DNA of 64,000 nucleotides, taken from positions 1-64,000 of the forward strand of contig NZ_JAKSXN010000006.1 in the NCBI RefSeq assembly GCF_022427145.1, given 5' to 3'. Positions 35,815 through 43,624 of the stretch are shown piece after piece. Under the pieces are notes generated by a model. It had not been told where the DNA came from, did no database searches, and saw nothing but the letters and a program-made list of their open reading frames with translations. The first letter of the stretch is position 1. The number at the start of each line of letters is the position of its first letter. The stretch is from Paenibacillus timonensis (GTDB lineage Bacteria; Bacillota; Bacilli; Paenibacillales; Paenibacillaceae). The position numbers and the translations under genes were made by a program.

Positions 35815-35925
35815 TTAACCCCAATAACCATGTGACAATGTTGAAATTAAACCAGTACCACTAGCCAAACCTACCAAACTAACCATTGTCAAAGCCGAAA
35901 CCATATAAAACATTTTCTTTTTCAT
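35815..35925 (-). CDS. Candidate quorum-sensing propeptide (Alo/RRNPP type)
   Basis: A 36-residue ORF too short for usual gene finding. It starts with a charged MKKK, a hydrophobic export helix (MFYMVSALTMVSLVGLA) and a short tail ending in STLSHGYWG. AAAGGTG lies nine bases before the ATG. It overlaps the 3' end of the TPR receptor gene by 47 bases in another frame and is closed by a terminator. This is the plan of RRNPP signalling pairs: a secreted propeptide is cut, and the C-terminal oligopeptide is re-imported to bind the receptor. The Paenibacillus polymyxa Alo systems have this layout, and one mature peptide is, as I recall, SHGRGG; the tail here (SHGYWG) shares SHG..G. Function is inferred, but the combined signals are strong. 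Confidence 0.75.
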   Translation of the reverse strand: MKKKMFYMVSALTMVSLVGLASGTGLISTLSHGYWG

Positions 35926-37270
35926 TTTCCCACACCTTTCTACACAGTTCTTCAAAATTTTTATATTGCTCCTCAGTTACGAACTTGCGGTTCAGTTCAA
36001 ATAAACTCATGCAATTCACGATCAAAGATTTATTATTCAAAGAAATTGCCATCTTTAAACTATATAGTAAACTCCTTATACCTTCTTCATAATTCCTTTT
36101 CCTCAGATTATAAATTGCGTAATTCTGAAAAAAAACGGAACAACGATTCACACTGACTACTGATTCTGAAAACCACTTATCTTTTCCAATCAACCTGTAT
36201 TTTTCAATTTCTTCGGAAAATCGATCAAGAATATCATCAATGTAAAACTGATGGCGATTGGCCGATTCTATTAATGTTATCAAGCCTTCCACCAGTTCAT
36301 CGGGTTCATCTTCCAAGAATTGAACATACTTGGGAATTTTTGATCGATCCCCCGCTTTAATGTCCATGCAAAGATAATTGGCTTGTGCAAACATTTTAAA
36401 TTGTTCTATAACGGCAGTTTGGGTTTCATCATCGGCATCAAACCAACTTAAATCCGCATATTCTGCAATCCATTTCTTTGCTTCCTCAAACATTCCTCTA
36501 TATTCATAAGAACCAGACTTGAAAAGATAGCCCCTACCATAATAATAAACAAGAGGACGGAGTGGCTTGAAATCACTGTATCTCCATACTTTTCTATCGT
36601 ACAACGCTTTAGCTAATGTGCAAAGTTCATCTGCGTAAGCTTCGGCTTCAGACCAATTAAATTTAAGCGAATAAACTTCGACCAACATTAGTATTCCATC
36701 GAGCGCATACACTTCCGGCAAACGATGTCTGTAGGGTAAAAATTGCATTGCAGTTTTAAATCCCTTGTCACTATCCATGCTGTGAATTTTAAACAACCGG
36801 TAGTAACTCATTGCAAGCCGTTCTGAATGACTTGATCTTTCGCTTTCGATTACGGCTTCATACAGAATGACGGCGGCTTCTTTTAGCCCTTGCTCAAACA
36901 TTTGTTCCGCTGTCTCGAAAATCCCCGCAATCTGCTTCAAATCCTCTAGCAATCGGCTTAATACCTGCTTGATGCAGTCATGTCGCTGCAGTTCGGCGCA
37001 TCTTAGCAGGAAGGGCCGCAGCCTTCTCCAATGCGGAGCGGTCGAAGTAAAACATTCATCGGCGTATAAATCGTAAAAGTGTCCCTCGGGCAGCCCCATC
37101 GCGGCCGTAATCCGGTCCAGTTGACCGATGGCAATCGGCCGGTTGCCGTTGATAATTCCGCTTAACGTTCCAACGTTAACCCCGGCGGATTCCGAAAAAC
37201 GATGTAGGGTTGTCCCTTCGCTCTTGATGTAATCTTCCAGTTCTGCGCGAATCGTGGTTGTGGATATCAA
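35879..37270 (-). CDS. HTH-TPR receptor of a peptide quorum-sensing system (AloR/RRNPP-like)
   Basis: A cytoplasmic regulator of about 463 residues. The N-terminal part is an XRE-type helix-turn-helix (FSESAGVNVGTLSGIINGNR), followed by a long all-helical region of TPR-like repeats (for example AAVILYEAVIESERSSHSERLAMSYYRLFK and later blocks) up to the C-terminus. This is the architecture of RRNPP receptors. TTG at 37270 is chosen: GGGGGGCG lies about seven bases upstream and the fold starts there; TTG at 37288 is an alternative. Base composition changes within the gene: 41 of 60 bases are G/C at 37081-37140, but 24 of 60 at 36241-36300 and 21 of 60 at 35941-36000. That suggests a mosaic in which the peptide-binding part was replaced. 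The propeptide gene overlaps its 3' end. Confidence 0.82.
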   Translation of the reverse strand: MISTTTIRAELEDYIKSEGTTLHRFSESAGVNVGTLSGIINGNRPIAIGQLDRITAAMGLPEGHFYDLYADECFTSTAPHWRRLRPFLLRCAELQRHDCIKQVLSRLLEDLKQIAGIFETAEQMFEQGLKEAAVILYEAVIESERSSHSERLAMSYYRLFKIHSMDSDKGFKTAMQFLPYRHRLPEVYALDGILMLVEVYSLKFNWSEAEAYADELCTLAKALYDRKVWRYSDFKPLRPLVYYYGRGYLFKSGSYEYRGMFEEAKKWIAEYADLSWFDADDETQTAVIEQFKMFAQANYLCMDIKAGDRSKIPKYVQFLEDEPDELVEGLITLIESANRHQFYIDDILDRFSEEIEKYRLIGKDKWFSESVVSVNRCSVFFQNYAIYNLRKRNYEEGIRSLLYSLKMAISLNNKSLIVNCMSLFELNRKFVTEEQYKNFEELCRKVWENEKENVLYGFGFDNG

Positions 37271-37300
37271 AAAATTATCGCCCCCCAATCCCGCTTCCTT

Positions 37301-37329
37301 CTACCAGTCGAATGATTCTCGACTAGTAG
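37301..37329. promoter_or_regulatory. Candidate operator upstream of the receptor gene
   Basis: CTACCAGTCGA and TCGACTAGTAG are inverted arms of 11 bases (10 of 11 matching) with a seven-base spacer. It lies about 30 bases upstream of the receptor start, inside its leader, where an autoregulator could bind. Confidence 0.5.
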
Positions 37330-37397
37330 AGCAACCAAACGACATCCAATGACATCAAGCAACACCATATACTTCAAAAATTCCAATTTATGTTTAC

Positions 37398-37426
37398 ATA
37401 ATAATCCTAAATTTGACAATCGTCAA
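37398..37426 (-). promoter_or_regulatory. Sigma-A promoter of the receptor-propeptide operon
   Basis: Read leftward, TTGACG (37426-37421), a 17-base spacer and TATTAT (37403-37398). The -35 is part of a small inverted repeat TTGAC-AATC-GTCAA, a further possible operator. Confidence 0.7.
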
Positions 37427-37429
37427 TAA

Positions 37430-37473
37430 GAAAAAAGGCCGATAAGCAACAATTTTGTCTGCTTATCGGCCTT
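37430..37473 (-). terminator. Terminator of the aldo-keto reductase gene
   Basis: GGCCGATAAGCA pairs perfectly with TGCTTATCGGCC; read leftward the hairpin is followed by TTTTTCTT. Confidence 0.88.
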
Positions 37474-37484
37474 CTTGTATTTTC

Positions 37485-38378
37485 TTAGATTTCCAGCTCC
37501 GCCGCAGCCGCATTTGCCTCCACCTGCGCCGGATTCTTACAGCCCGGGATAACCGTGCTGACGATCGGATTCTTCAAGCACCAGGCCAAAGCCCACTGGG
37601 CCATGTCCACGCCCTCCGGCACTTCATTCCGCCGGATCTCCTCCACTTCCTCTAGCTTGCGGCGAGTACTTTCCGGGTCATGACGGTGGCGGACGTCGGT
37701 CTCGCCGAACACCGCGCCCGGTTTATATTTTCCGCTGAGGTAACCGCTCGCCAGCGGTACCCGGGCAAGCACGCCCAAGTCCTGTTGCTCGCAGGACGGG
37801 AACACCCGGTTCTCCGGCACGCGGTCCAGTCGGTTGTAAACCACCTGTATCGCTTCCGAACCTACCTTGGACGAAGCTTCGGTCTGATGAAGATTGTCAT
37901 TGCTGCCGATCGACGTGCCGAGATGGAGGATTTTCCCCGCTTGCTTTTGTTTATCCAACAACGTCCACAGTTCATCATTGTCAAACGCCGCATCCGGCCC
38001 CGAGTGGAACTGGTATAAATCGACGTAGTCGGTCTTCAGCGCCTTCAGCGAAGCGTCCAGCTGTTGCAGGACCGCCGCGGCATCAAAGCGGTCCGTCCGC
38101 GTGAACCGTTCATGAAATTGATGCCCGAATTTCGTAGCGATCAGCCATTCCTCCCGGTTTCGCCGGCTTAGATAATCCCCGATAAACGATTCGGACAAAT
38201 GGTCACCGTAGCACTCCGCCGTGTCGATCAGGTTGATGCCAAGCTCACGGCCCCGGTCCAAAATCGCATCCACTTCCGCCTGCGTGTAGTTCAGGCCCCA
38301 TTCTCCGCCAAATTGCCAGGTTCCGATTCCGACTACCGAAACGTTCAAGCCGGTTCTGCCTAATTTGCGATATTTCAT
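37485..38378 (-). CDS. Aldo-keto reductase
   Basis: A 297-residue TIM-barrel NADPH-dependent oxidoreductase. The catalytic tetrad is visible: Asp 52 and Tyr 57 in LIDTAECYG, Lys 83 in ATKFG and His 125 in LYQFHSGPD. The C-terminal NADP-binding region reads STVIPGCKNPAQV. The substrate is not determined. It lies 28 bases downstream of an L-rhamnose mutarotase gene, so an operon for deoxy-sugar (rhamnose or fucose) metabolism is likely. The ATG is followed by the family's normal N-terminus (MKYRKLGRTGLNVSVVGIG). Confidence 0.92.
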   Translation of the reverse strand: MKYRKLGRTGLNVSVVGIGTWQFGGEWGLNYTQAEVDAILDRGRELGINLIDTAECYGDHLSESFIGDYLSRRNREEWLIATKFGHQFHERFTRTDRFDAAAVLQQLDASLKALKTDYVDLYQFHSGPDAAFDNDELWTLLDKQKQAGKILHLGTSIGSNDNLHQTEASSKVGSEAIQVVYNRLDRVPENRVFPSCEQQDLGVLARVPLASGYLSGKYKPGAVFGETDVRHRHDPESTRRKLEEVEEIRRNEVPEGVDMAQWALAWCLKNPIVSTVIPGCKNPAQVEANAAAAELEI

Positions 38379-38406
38379 TTTCCGAATCCTCCTGATGTTT
38401 TCTGAA

Positions 38407-38739
38407 TTATTTCAAGTAAAAAACCTCGCGCATCGGTACGATCGGCTGCGGCTCATTAAAGTCAAAGGAGCCCTCGACCATCCCCGACGTAATCGCGTTC
38501 CACCGCTGGCAAACTTCGCTGTCCGCAATGTATTTGAACGCCGCATCCGGATCATCGCATTCAAAGCAGTAGAAGAACTGATTCCCCTGCTGAAAGATCG
38601 AATAGTTTCGAATGCCCGCTTGGGTATGCTCCTCGAGCACCTCCGGCCAAGGATTGAAATGCAGGTCAACGTAAGCCTCCAGCTGATCTTCCTTCACGCG
38701 CCAGGTCCAGGCGAATTTGCGGCTTGGACTCATTCCCAT
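38407..38739 (-). CDS. rhaM: L-rhamnose mutarotase
   Basis: RhaM interconverts the anomers of L-rhamnose (and L-fucose in some cases). The 110-residue sequence shows the family pattern: FAWTWRVKEDQLEAYVDLH with the active-site His, WPEVLEEHTQAGIRNYSIF, and RWNAITSGMVEGSFDF near the end. The length is normal. GGGAGGG precedes the ATG by about five bases. It is the first gene of a pair with the aldo-keto reductase. No rhamnose isomerase or kinase is in the window. Confidence 0.88.
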   Translation of the reverse strand: MGMSPSRKFAWTWRVKEDQLEAYVDLHFNPWPEVLEEHTQAGIRNYSIFQQGNQFFYCFECDDPDAAFKYIADSEVCQRWNAITSGMVEGSFDFNEPQPIVPMREVFYLK

Positions 38740-38792
38740 GATATTATCCCTCCCATGAAAGATTCATTCCCTTTGACAGCTGCGGGTTCCCC

Positions 38793-40217
38793 CTACTTCA
38801 TGAAACGTCGAATCAACTTCAGTTTGCCGGAGTTATAAGGCGGATAAATGAAGCTGAGGTTGACCCGGGTCGACTTCTTCAGCACGCTTTTCCGGTGGGA
38901 GAAGGTTTCGAAGCTGTAGCGGCCATGATAGGCGCCCATACCGGAGGAACCCACGCCGCCAAAGGGCAGATACGGGCTGACCAGATGCATGACCGTATCG
39001 TTGACGCACCCCCCGCCGAACGAAACGGATTCCACCACTTTCCGTTCCGTCTCGGCATTGCTCGTAAACAAGTACAGCGCCAGCGGCTTGGGCCATTCGC
39101 CGATGTCCCGGAGCGCCGCATCCAGATCCCGATACTCCAGCACCGGCAAAATCGGCCCAAAAATCTCCTCCTGCATCACCGGGTCTTCCCAGCTTACGTT
39201 CTCCATAATCGTCGGCGCCAGGTACAAGTCACCGCGATCGCCGGTTCCGCCAGCCGCTACCTTCGAAGGGTCCAACAACCCCATCAGCCGGTCCCAATGC
39301 CGCTCGTTGACGATGCGCCCGTAGTCGGGACTCCGCTGCGGATCGTCACCATAGAAAGCCGTGATTTGCGCCTTCATTTTAGCGATCAACTCCGCTTTCA
39401 CCGATTCGTGAACGAGTACATAGTCCGGAGCCACGCAGGTCTGTCCCGTGTTGAGGTATTTCCCCCAAACCAACCGCCGTGCAGTTAGACCCAGATCCGC
39501 CTCGCGATCAACAATGCAAGGGCTTTTCCCGCCCAATTCCAGGACGACGGGCACCAAATGCTCGGCCGCCGCCGCCATGACGATCTTTCCAACCTGAATG
39601 CTTCCGGTGAAAAAAATCAGATCGAGCGGGGCGTGAATCAATGCGGAAGTCACCTCCTGCCCTCCCTCCATGACCAGGATGTACTCGGGATCAAAATATT
39701 CGCCGATCATCTCGGCGATGACCCCGGAGACATGAGGCGTGTACTCCGAAGGTTTGACGATCGCGGCGTTCCCCGCGGAGATGGCCCCGATCAAAGGGTC
39801 AATCACCAGCATAAACGGGTAGTTAAACGGCCCGATGATCAAGGCTGATCCGTATGGCTCCCGGTAAATGTAACTCTTGGAGCCGAGATGGGTTAGCGGC
39901 GTTCGAACCCGCTCCGGCTTAGCCCAATGCTTCAGCCGCTTCATCACGTACCCGATGCTGTCGTAGGCATAACCGACTTCCGTACTGTAGCCTTCGAGCT
40001 CAGGTTTGCGCAAATCCCGCTGCAGCGCTTCCAAAATGCGCGTTTCGTAACGGGAAATGGCTGTCTTTAGGCGCTCCAGTTGGCGCAGCCTGAATTCCAC
40101 CGGCCGGGTGGCACCGCTGCGGACGAATTGCTGCTGGGCGCGAACGGCCGCCGCGACGGATCGCTCGGATGGTTGCGCTTCGGTTGGAGCTTGGGTCGGA
40201 TTCTCGGTTTCACTCAA
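38793..40217 (-). CDS. Aldehyde dehydrogenase (YwdH-like)
   Basis: A 474-residue NAD(P)-dependent aldehyde dehydrogenase of the class-3 type, closest in outline to B. subtilis YwdH. The catalytic Cys 261 is in NTGQTCVAPDY, the general base Glu 227 in LELGGKSP, and the nucleotide-binding turn FTGSIQVGK. The C-terminal part LPFGGVGSSGMGAYHGRYSF is typical. The likely role is oxidation of medium- or long-chain aldehydes. The start is TTG with AGAGGGA about seven bases upstream. The N-terminal 20 residues are low-complexity Pro/Thr/Glu. It is divergent from the gerA-type gene. Confidence 0.92.
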   Translation of the reverse strand: MSETENPTQAPTEAQPSERSVAAAVRAQQQFVRSGATRPVEFRLRQLERLKTAISRYETRILEALQRDLRKPELEGYSTEVGYAYDSIGYVMKRLKHWAKPERVRTPLTHLGSKSYIYREPYGSALIIGPFNYPFMLVIDPLIGAISAGNAAIVKPSEYTPHVSGVIAEMIGEYFDPEYILVMEGGQEVTSALIHAPLDLIFFTGSIQVGKIVMAAAAEHLVPVVLELGGKSPCIVDREADLGLTARRLVWGKYLNTGQTCVAPDYVLVHESVKAELIAKMKAQITAFYGDDPQRSPDYGRIVNERHWDRLMGLLDPSKVAAGGTGDRGDLYLAPTIMENVSWEDPVMQEEIFGPILPVLEYRDLDAALRDIGEWPKPLALYLFTSNAETERKVVESVSFGGGCVNDTVMHLVSPYLPFGGVGSSGMGAYHGRYSFETFSHRKSVLKKSTRVNLSFIYPPYNSGKLKLIRRFMK

Positions 40218-40351
40218 GGCGGATCCCTCTTTTTTCTCGAATTCTTAAAAGGATATTTGTCTATTGTCCCTATTGTAACCCGGATTTGGTTTGGAAGGGA
40301 CAGTCCCCGGAAATAATGGGGCTAATAACACCTGCGAGAGGGAGAACAACG

Positions 40352-41611
40352 ATGCCTTACCGGCGAAGAATGAAGCGCAGATCCGCACAAGCCCTTGTCC
40401 ACGGCCCGTTAACAGCCAGCCAAACCTCGGCGTCCGGCGAACCGCAGTCACTATATACGGATTTGGAAGCTAACTTGCACGCAATCCAGGAAACCCTCGG
40501 AAGCAGTACCGACATCATTATCCGGAATCTGCCGATCGGCCACAAAGGCGATCGGTCGATGGCGATTCTCTTTACCGACGGGTTGGCCGATCAGAAAATC
40601 ATCACCGACTTCATCATGAAATCGGTCATGTTGGATATCAACATCTTCGGGCAGACCGACAGAAGCGTCGATCCCCCCTCCGACGTCGTGCTAGCCTTGA
40701 AAAGCTATGCCTTAACGATCGGCGATATTCGGGATGTCTCCGATTTCGACGCTTTGTATCAGGCTTTGTTGTCCGGAGATACCGTGATTCTCGTCGACGG
40801 GCAGGATCAAGGCGTGGTTTGCAGTACTCGAGGCTGGAAAGACCGCGGAGTGAGCGAGCCATCCTCGGAAAACGTTGTTCGCGGTCCTCGAGAGAGCTTT
40901 GTCGAATCGTTGCGCACCAATACGGCGCTGATCCGGAGAAAAATCAAGGATCCCCATCTGTGGCTGGAAACGATGCAGATCGGCAGGATTACGCGAACCG
41001 ACGTAGCCATCATGTACATCAAGGGCATCGCCAACGACAAAGTGGTGCAGGAAGTGCGAGACCGGCTGAACCGGATCGACTACGGCAGCATTCTGGAAAG
41101 CGGGTACATCGAGGAAGCGATTCAGGACGAAACCTTAACCCCTTTTCCGACGATTTTCAATACCGAACGGCCGGATGTCGTCGCCGCCGAACTGTTGGAA
41201 GGCAAGGTGGCCATCCTCGTAGACGGAACCCCGATCGTCCTGGTCGCGCCGGCTACGTTCGTTTCGTTCCTCCATGCCTCAGAGGATTATTACCAGCGCG
41301 CCGATATTGCCAGTTTTATTCGGTTGTTGCGATATCTCGGGATTTTCATTTCCCTTTTCGGACCATCTTTATATGTCGCGATCACGACGTTTCATCAAGA
41401 GATGCTGCCTACGCAACTTCTGATCAGCCTGGCGGCGCAGCGGGAGCAAGTCCCGTTCCCCGCTTTCATCGAAGCGGTTCTCATGGAACTGACCTTCGAA
41501 ATTCTGCGGGAAGCCAGCATCCGTATGCCCAAAAATATCGGCTCATCGACCAGATCCAAACGGGATCGGGCCCGGATCAAATCACCTATTTCGTGGCGGA
41601 CGTGCAGATGA
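40352..41611 (+). pseudogene. GerA-type spore germination receptor subunit, 3' end lost
   Basis: The first about 395 residues are a GerAA/SpoVAF-type A subunit: an N-terminal hydrophilic domain with SSTDIIIRNLPIG, TRTDVAIMYIKGIANDKVV and RLNRIDYGSILESGYIEE, then the start of the membrane domain (YLGIFISLFGPSLYVAI, EVPFPAFIEA-like and LTFEILREASIRMPKN). Normally the protein would go on with a QAVSIVG-type stretch and more helices. Here it breaks near 41545 into SSTRSKRDRARIK and stops. The DNA after the break belongs to a phosphodiester glycosidase gene in another frame. So a deletion removed the receptor's C-terminus and any following receptor genes. AGGGAG lies seven bases before the ATG. 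The receptor should be non-functional. Confidence 0.85.
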
Positions 41612-42258
41612 AGGATTCCGCGGCGCTGCAGTCGGCGTTGGCCGAAAACAGCTTCGGCCGCAACATCACGCAGACGACATCCGAAATCGCCGAAGATCAT
41701 GGCGCGGTTTTTGCGGTTAACGGGGATTATTACGGATTTCGCGAAGACGGCGTCATCATCCGCAACGGCACCCTTTACCGTGACGAACCGGCGCGGACGG
41801 GACTGGCCTTGTTCCAGGACGGAACGATGGAGGCTTATGACGAGCAGCAGGTTACCGCCGAGTCGCTGCTGGAGCGCGGGGTGACGCAGACGCTGTCGTT
41901 CGGGCCGGCGCTGATCCAGGAAGGTCAGGTGAACGCGGATCTGGACAACGTCAAGATCGACACCAACTTCGGCAATCGTTCGATCCAAAGCGCGAACCCT
42001 CGGACCGGCATCGGCCTGATTGCTCCGAATCATTACGTGTTCGTCGTCGTCGACGGACGGAAAGAAAACTACAGCCGGGGCATGACCTTGACGGAGTTTG
42101 CGCAGGTATTCCAAGATCTCGGCTGCACCGAAGCGTATAACCTTGACGGTGGCGGCTCGTCGACGATGTATTTTAGGGGCAGGGTCGTCAACAATCCGCA
42201 GGGCAAAGAACGCGAACGCGGCGTCAGCGACATCCTGTATGTCCCGGAGGGGAACTGA
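41545..42258 (+). pseudogene. Phosphodiester glycosidase (NAGPA domain) gene, 5' end lost
   Basis: From about 41550 this frame encodes a typical NAGPA/DUF2233 domain: QITYFVADVQMKD, NSFGRNITQTTSEIA, FAVNGDYYGFREDGVIIRNG, LSFGPALIQEG, SANPRTGIGLI, and the closing NLDGGGSSTMYFRGRVVNNP. Its own start, membrane anchor and N-terminal part are missing, replaced by a truncated gerA gene. The gerA stop (41609-41611) overlaps an in-frame ATG (41608), so a cytoplasmic, headless domain could be made by coupling, but the exported enzyme is lost. Intact members remove alpha-GlcNAc-phosphodiesters or act in exopolysaccharide metabolism. The next gene starts two bases after its stop. Confidence 0.82.
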
Positions 42259-42259
42259 C

Positions 42260-43327
42260 ATGGGTACGATATTGATCCCCGCTTATGAACCTGACGATAG
42301 ACTGCTTGAACTTATCTGCCATTTGAAAAAAACATCTCCGGACCGGCTGCTCATTGTCGACGACGGCAGCGGGAAAGCGTTTCGGCCGGTGTTTGAAGCG
42401 GCAGAAGCCGCCGGCTGCACGGTGCTCCGTCACGAGTTCAACCGCGGCAAGGGCTGCGCCTTAAAAACCGGATTTCGCTATTTGCTGGAATCGGGCGAAC
42501 CCGGCGGCGTAGTCTGCGCGGACAGCGACGGACAGCATCTTCCGGCCGATATTATGCAGATAGCCGAAGCCGTGCGCGGACCGGGCCGGCGCATCGTGCT
42601 GGGGAGCCGCCGGTTTGCCGGCAAGGTGCCGCTGCGCAGCCGATTCGGGAATACGGTGACCCGGACCGCGTTCTCCTTATCCAGCGGGGCCAAGATTTAC
42701 GATACCCAGACCGGGCTGCGCGGCTTTTCCTCGGACTTGCTGGAATGGTTGTGCGAGGTTCCGGGCGAGCGCTTCGAATACGAGATGAACATGCTCCTGA
42801 ACGCCGCGAAGGAGGAGATGTCGATCGAAGAGATTTGGATCGACACGGTGTATCTCGATCAGAACAAGTCGTCCCACTTCCGGCCATTCGCCGATTCGTT
42901 CCGGGTATTCCTGCCGATCTTGCGATTCAGCGGTTCGTCGATCTTCGCGGCCGGGTTGGACTTCGCGCTGCTTTTCCTGATGCAGGGGCTGGGGGTCGGC
43001 TTGGCCTTTTCGGTGGCTGGCGCCAGAATCTACAGCGCCCTCGTGAACTATACGATGAACCGAAAATTCGTCTTTACCCCTCAAGCTGGACTGGGATTCC
43101 GCGCAGCCGGATTAACGACGAGCATCGATTCGGGAAGGGACGCTGCAAAGGACTACCGTTCCATGGCCAGGTACTTCTTGCTGGTTCTGCTCGTCATGCT
43201 GTTCAACATGGGTTTGATGTATCTGTTTCATGAAACGATCGGCATCCCTTTGTTCGCAGCCAAGCTGTTGACGGAGGTCTCGTTGTTCTTCTTCAGCTTT
43301 TGGGCACAGCGAAAATTTGTGTTCTAA
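42260..43327 (+). CDS. Glycosyltransferase family 2 / GtrA fusion protein
   Basis: A 355-residue two-domain protein. Residues 1-215 are a GT2 domain like dolichol-phosphate/undecaprenyl-phosphate sugar transferases: ILIPAYEPD, LIVDDGSG, RGKGCALKTGF, CADSDGQH (the DxD-type metal site) and the GLRGFS region. Residues about 228-355 are a GtrA flippase domain with four hydrophobic helices and YTMNRKFVF, closing with FWAQRKFVF. It probably makes a lipid-linked sugar and moves it across the membrane for cell-surface modification. CGGAGGGG lies eight bases before the ATG. In related genomes such a gene commonly sits next to the phosphodiester glycosidase, as here. Confidence 0.9.
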   Translation: MGTILIPAYEPDDRLLELICHLKKTSPDRLLIVDDGSGKAFRPVFEAAEAAGCTVLRHEFNRGKGCALKTGFRYLLESGEPGGVVCADSDGQHLPADIMQIAEAVRGPGRRIVLGSRRFAGKVPLRSRFGNTVTRTAFSLSSGAKIYDTQTGLRGFSSDLLEWLCEVPGERFEYEMNMLLNAAKEEMSIEEIWIDTVYLDQNKSSHFRPFADSFRVFLPILRFSGSSIFAAGLDFALLFLMQGLGVGLAFSVAGARIYSALVNYTMNRKFVFTPQAGLGFRAAGLTTSIDSGRDAAKDYRSMARYFLLVLLVMLFNMGLMYLFHETIGIPLFAAKLLTEVSLFFFSFWAQRKFVF

Positions 43328-43335
43328 ACTTCAGG

Positions 43336-43360
43336 TTATGTTATGTTGTGTTATGTTATC
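43336..43360. repeat. Imperfect (TTATG)5 pentanucleotide repeat
   Basis: Five tandem five-base units (TTATG, TTATG, TTGTG, TTATG, TTATC) directly after the GT2-GtrA stop codon and about 115 bases before the nitrate operon promoter. Confidence 0.7.
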
Positions 43361-43475
43361 TTACATCAAACATTCAAAATTCATATAAATTCATCAAACT
43401 TTGAGTGAAAAGTTCGTTTTCGCAATCGTCAAGATGCTTTTCAGTTAAATTTATGAACGTTTTTTGTAATTTATA

Positions 43476-43505
43476 TTGACATCTTCTTTTTTCAGCTCAT
43501 ATAAT
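43476..43505 (+). promoter_or_regulatory. Consensus sigma-A promoter of the nitrate operon
   Basis: A perfect TTGACA (43476-43481), an 18-base spacer and a perfect TATAAT (43500-43505). The start would be near 43512, just before the first leader hairpin. Strong basal transcription fits control by termination in the leader. Confidence 0.88.
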
Positions 43506-43516
43506 TTAACTACGTT

Positions 43517-43561
43517 CACAACGTCGTGGCGCATATATTCCGGTTTCGCACAACGCTGTGC
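43517..43561 (+). ncRNA. Candidate ANTAR-binding antitermination element (two hexaloop hairpins)
   Basis: Two short hairpins in the narK leader have six-base loops with A at position 1 and G at position 4, the hallmark of RNAs bound by ANTAR regulators such as NasR and NasT. P1 is CAC-AACGTC-GTG (43517-43528). P2 is GCAC-AACGCT-GTGC (43548-43561), extended by outer CCGG arms. A 19-base linker joins them, and an intrinsic terminator follows 14 bases later. A nitrate-signalled ANTAR protein would stabilise the pair and allow read-through into narK-nasC. No ANTAR gene lies in the window. Confidence 0.75.
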
Positions 43562-43575
43562 CGCCGGTCGGCAAA

Positions 43576-43624
43576 GGGGCCATTCGGGCAATCGCAAGAT
43601 TGCGCGGGGCTCCTTTTTGTTTTG
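43576..43624 (+). terminator. Leader (attenuator) terminator before narK
   Basis: GGGGCC pairs with GGCTCC around a perfect GCAATC-GCAA-GATTGC inner hairpin, followed by five T, G and four more T. It lies about 80 bases upstream of narK, within its own transcript, so it should act conditionally. Confidence 0.8.

Noticed and set aside
35615-35824. A 69-residue leftward ORF between the signal peptide gene and the Spo0E-like gene.
   Set aside because: It begins at a TTG inside the propeptide stop region and runs through a clear terminator; it has no ribosome binding site.
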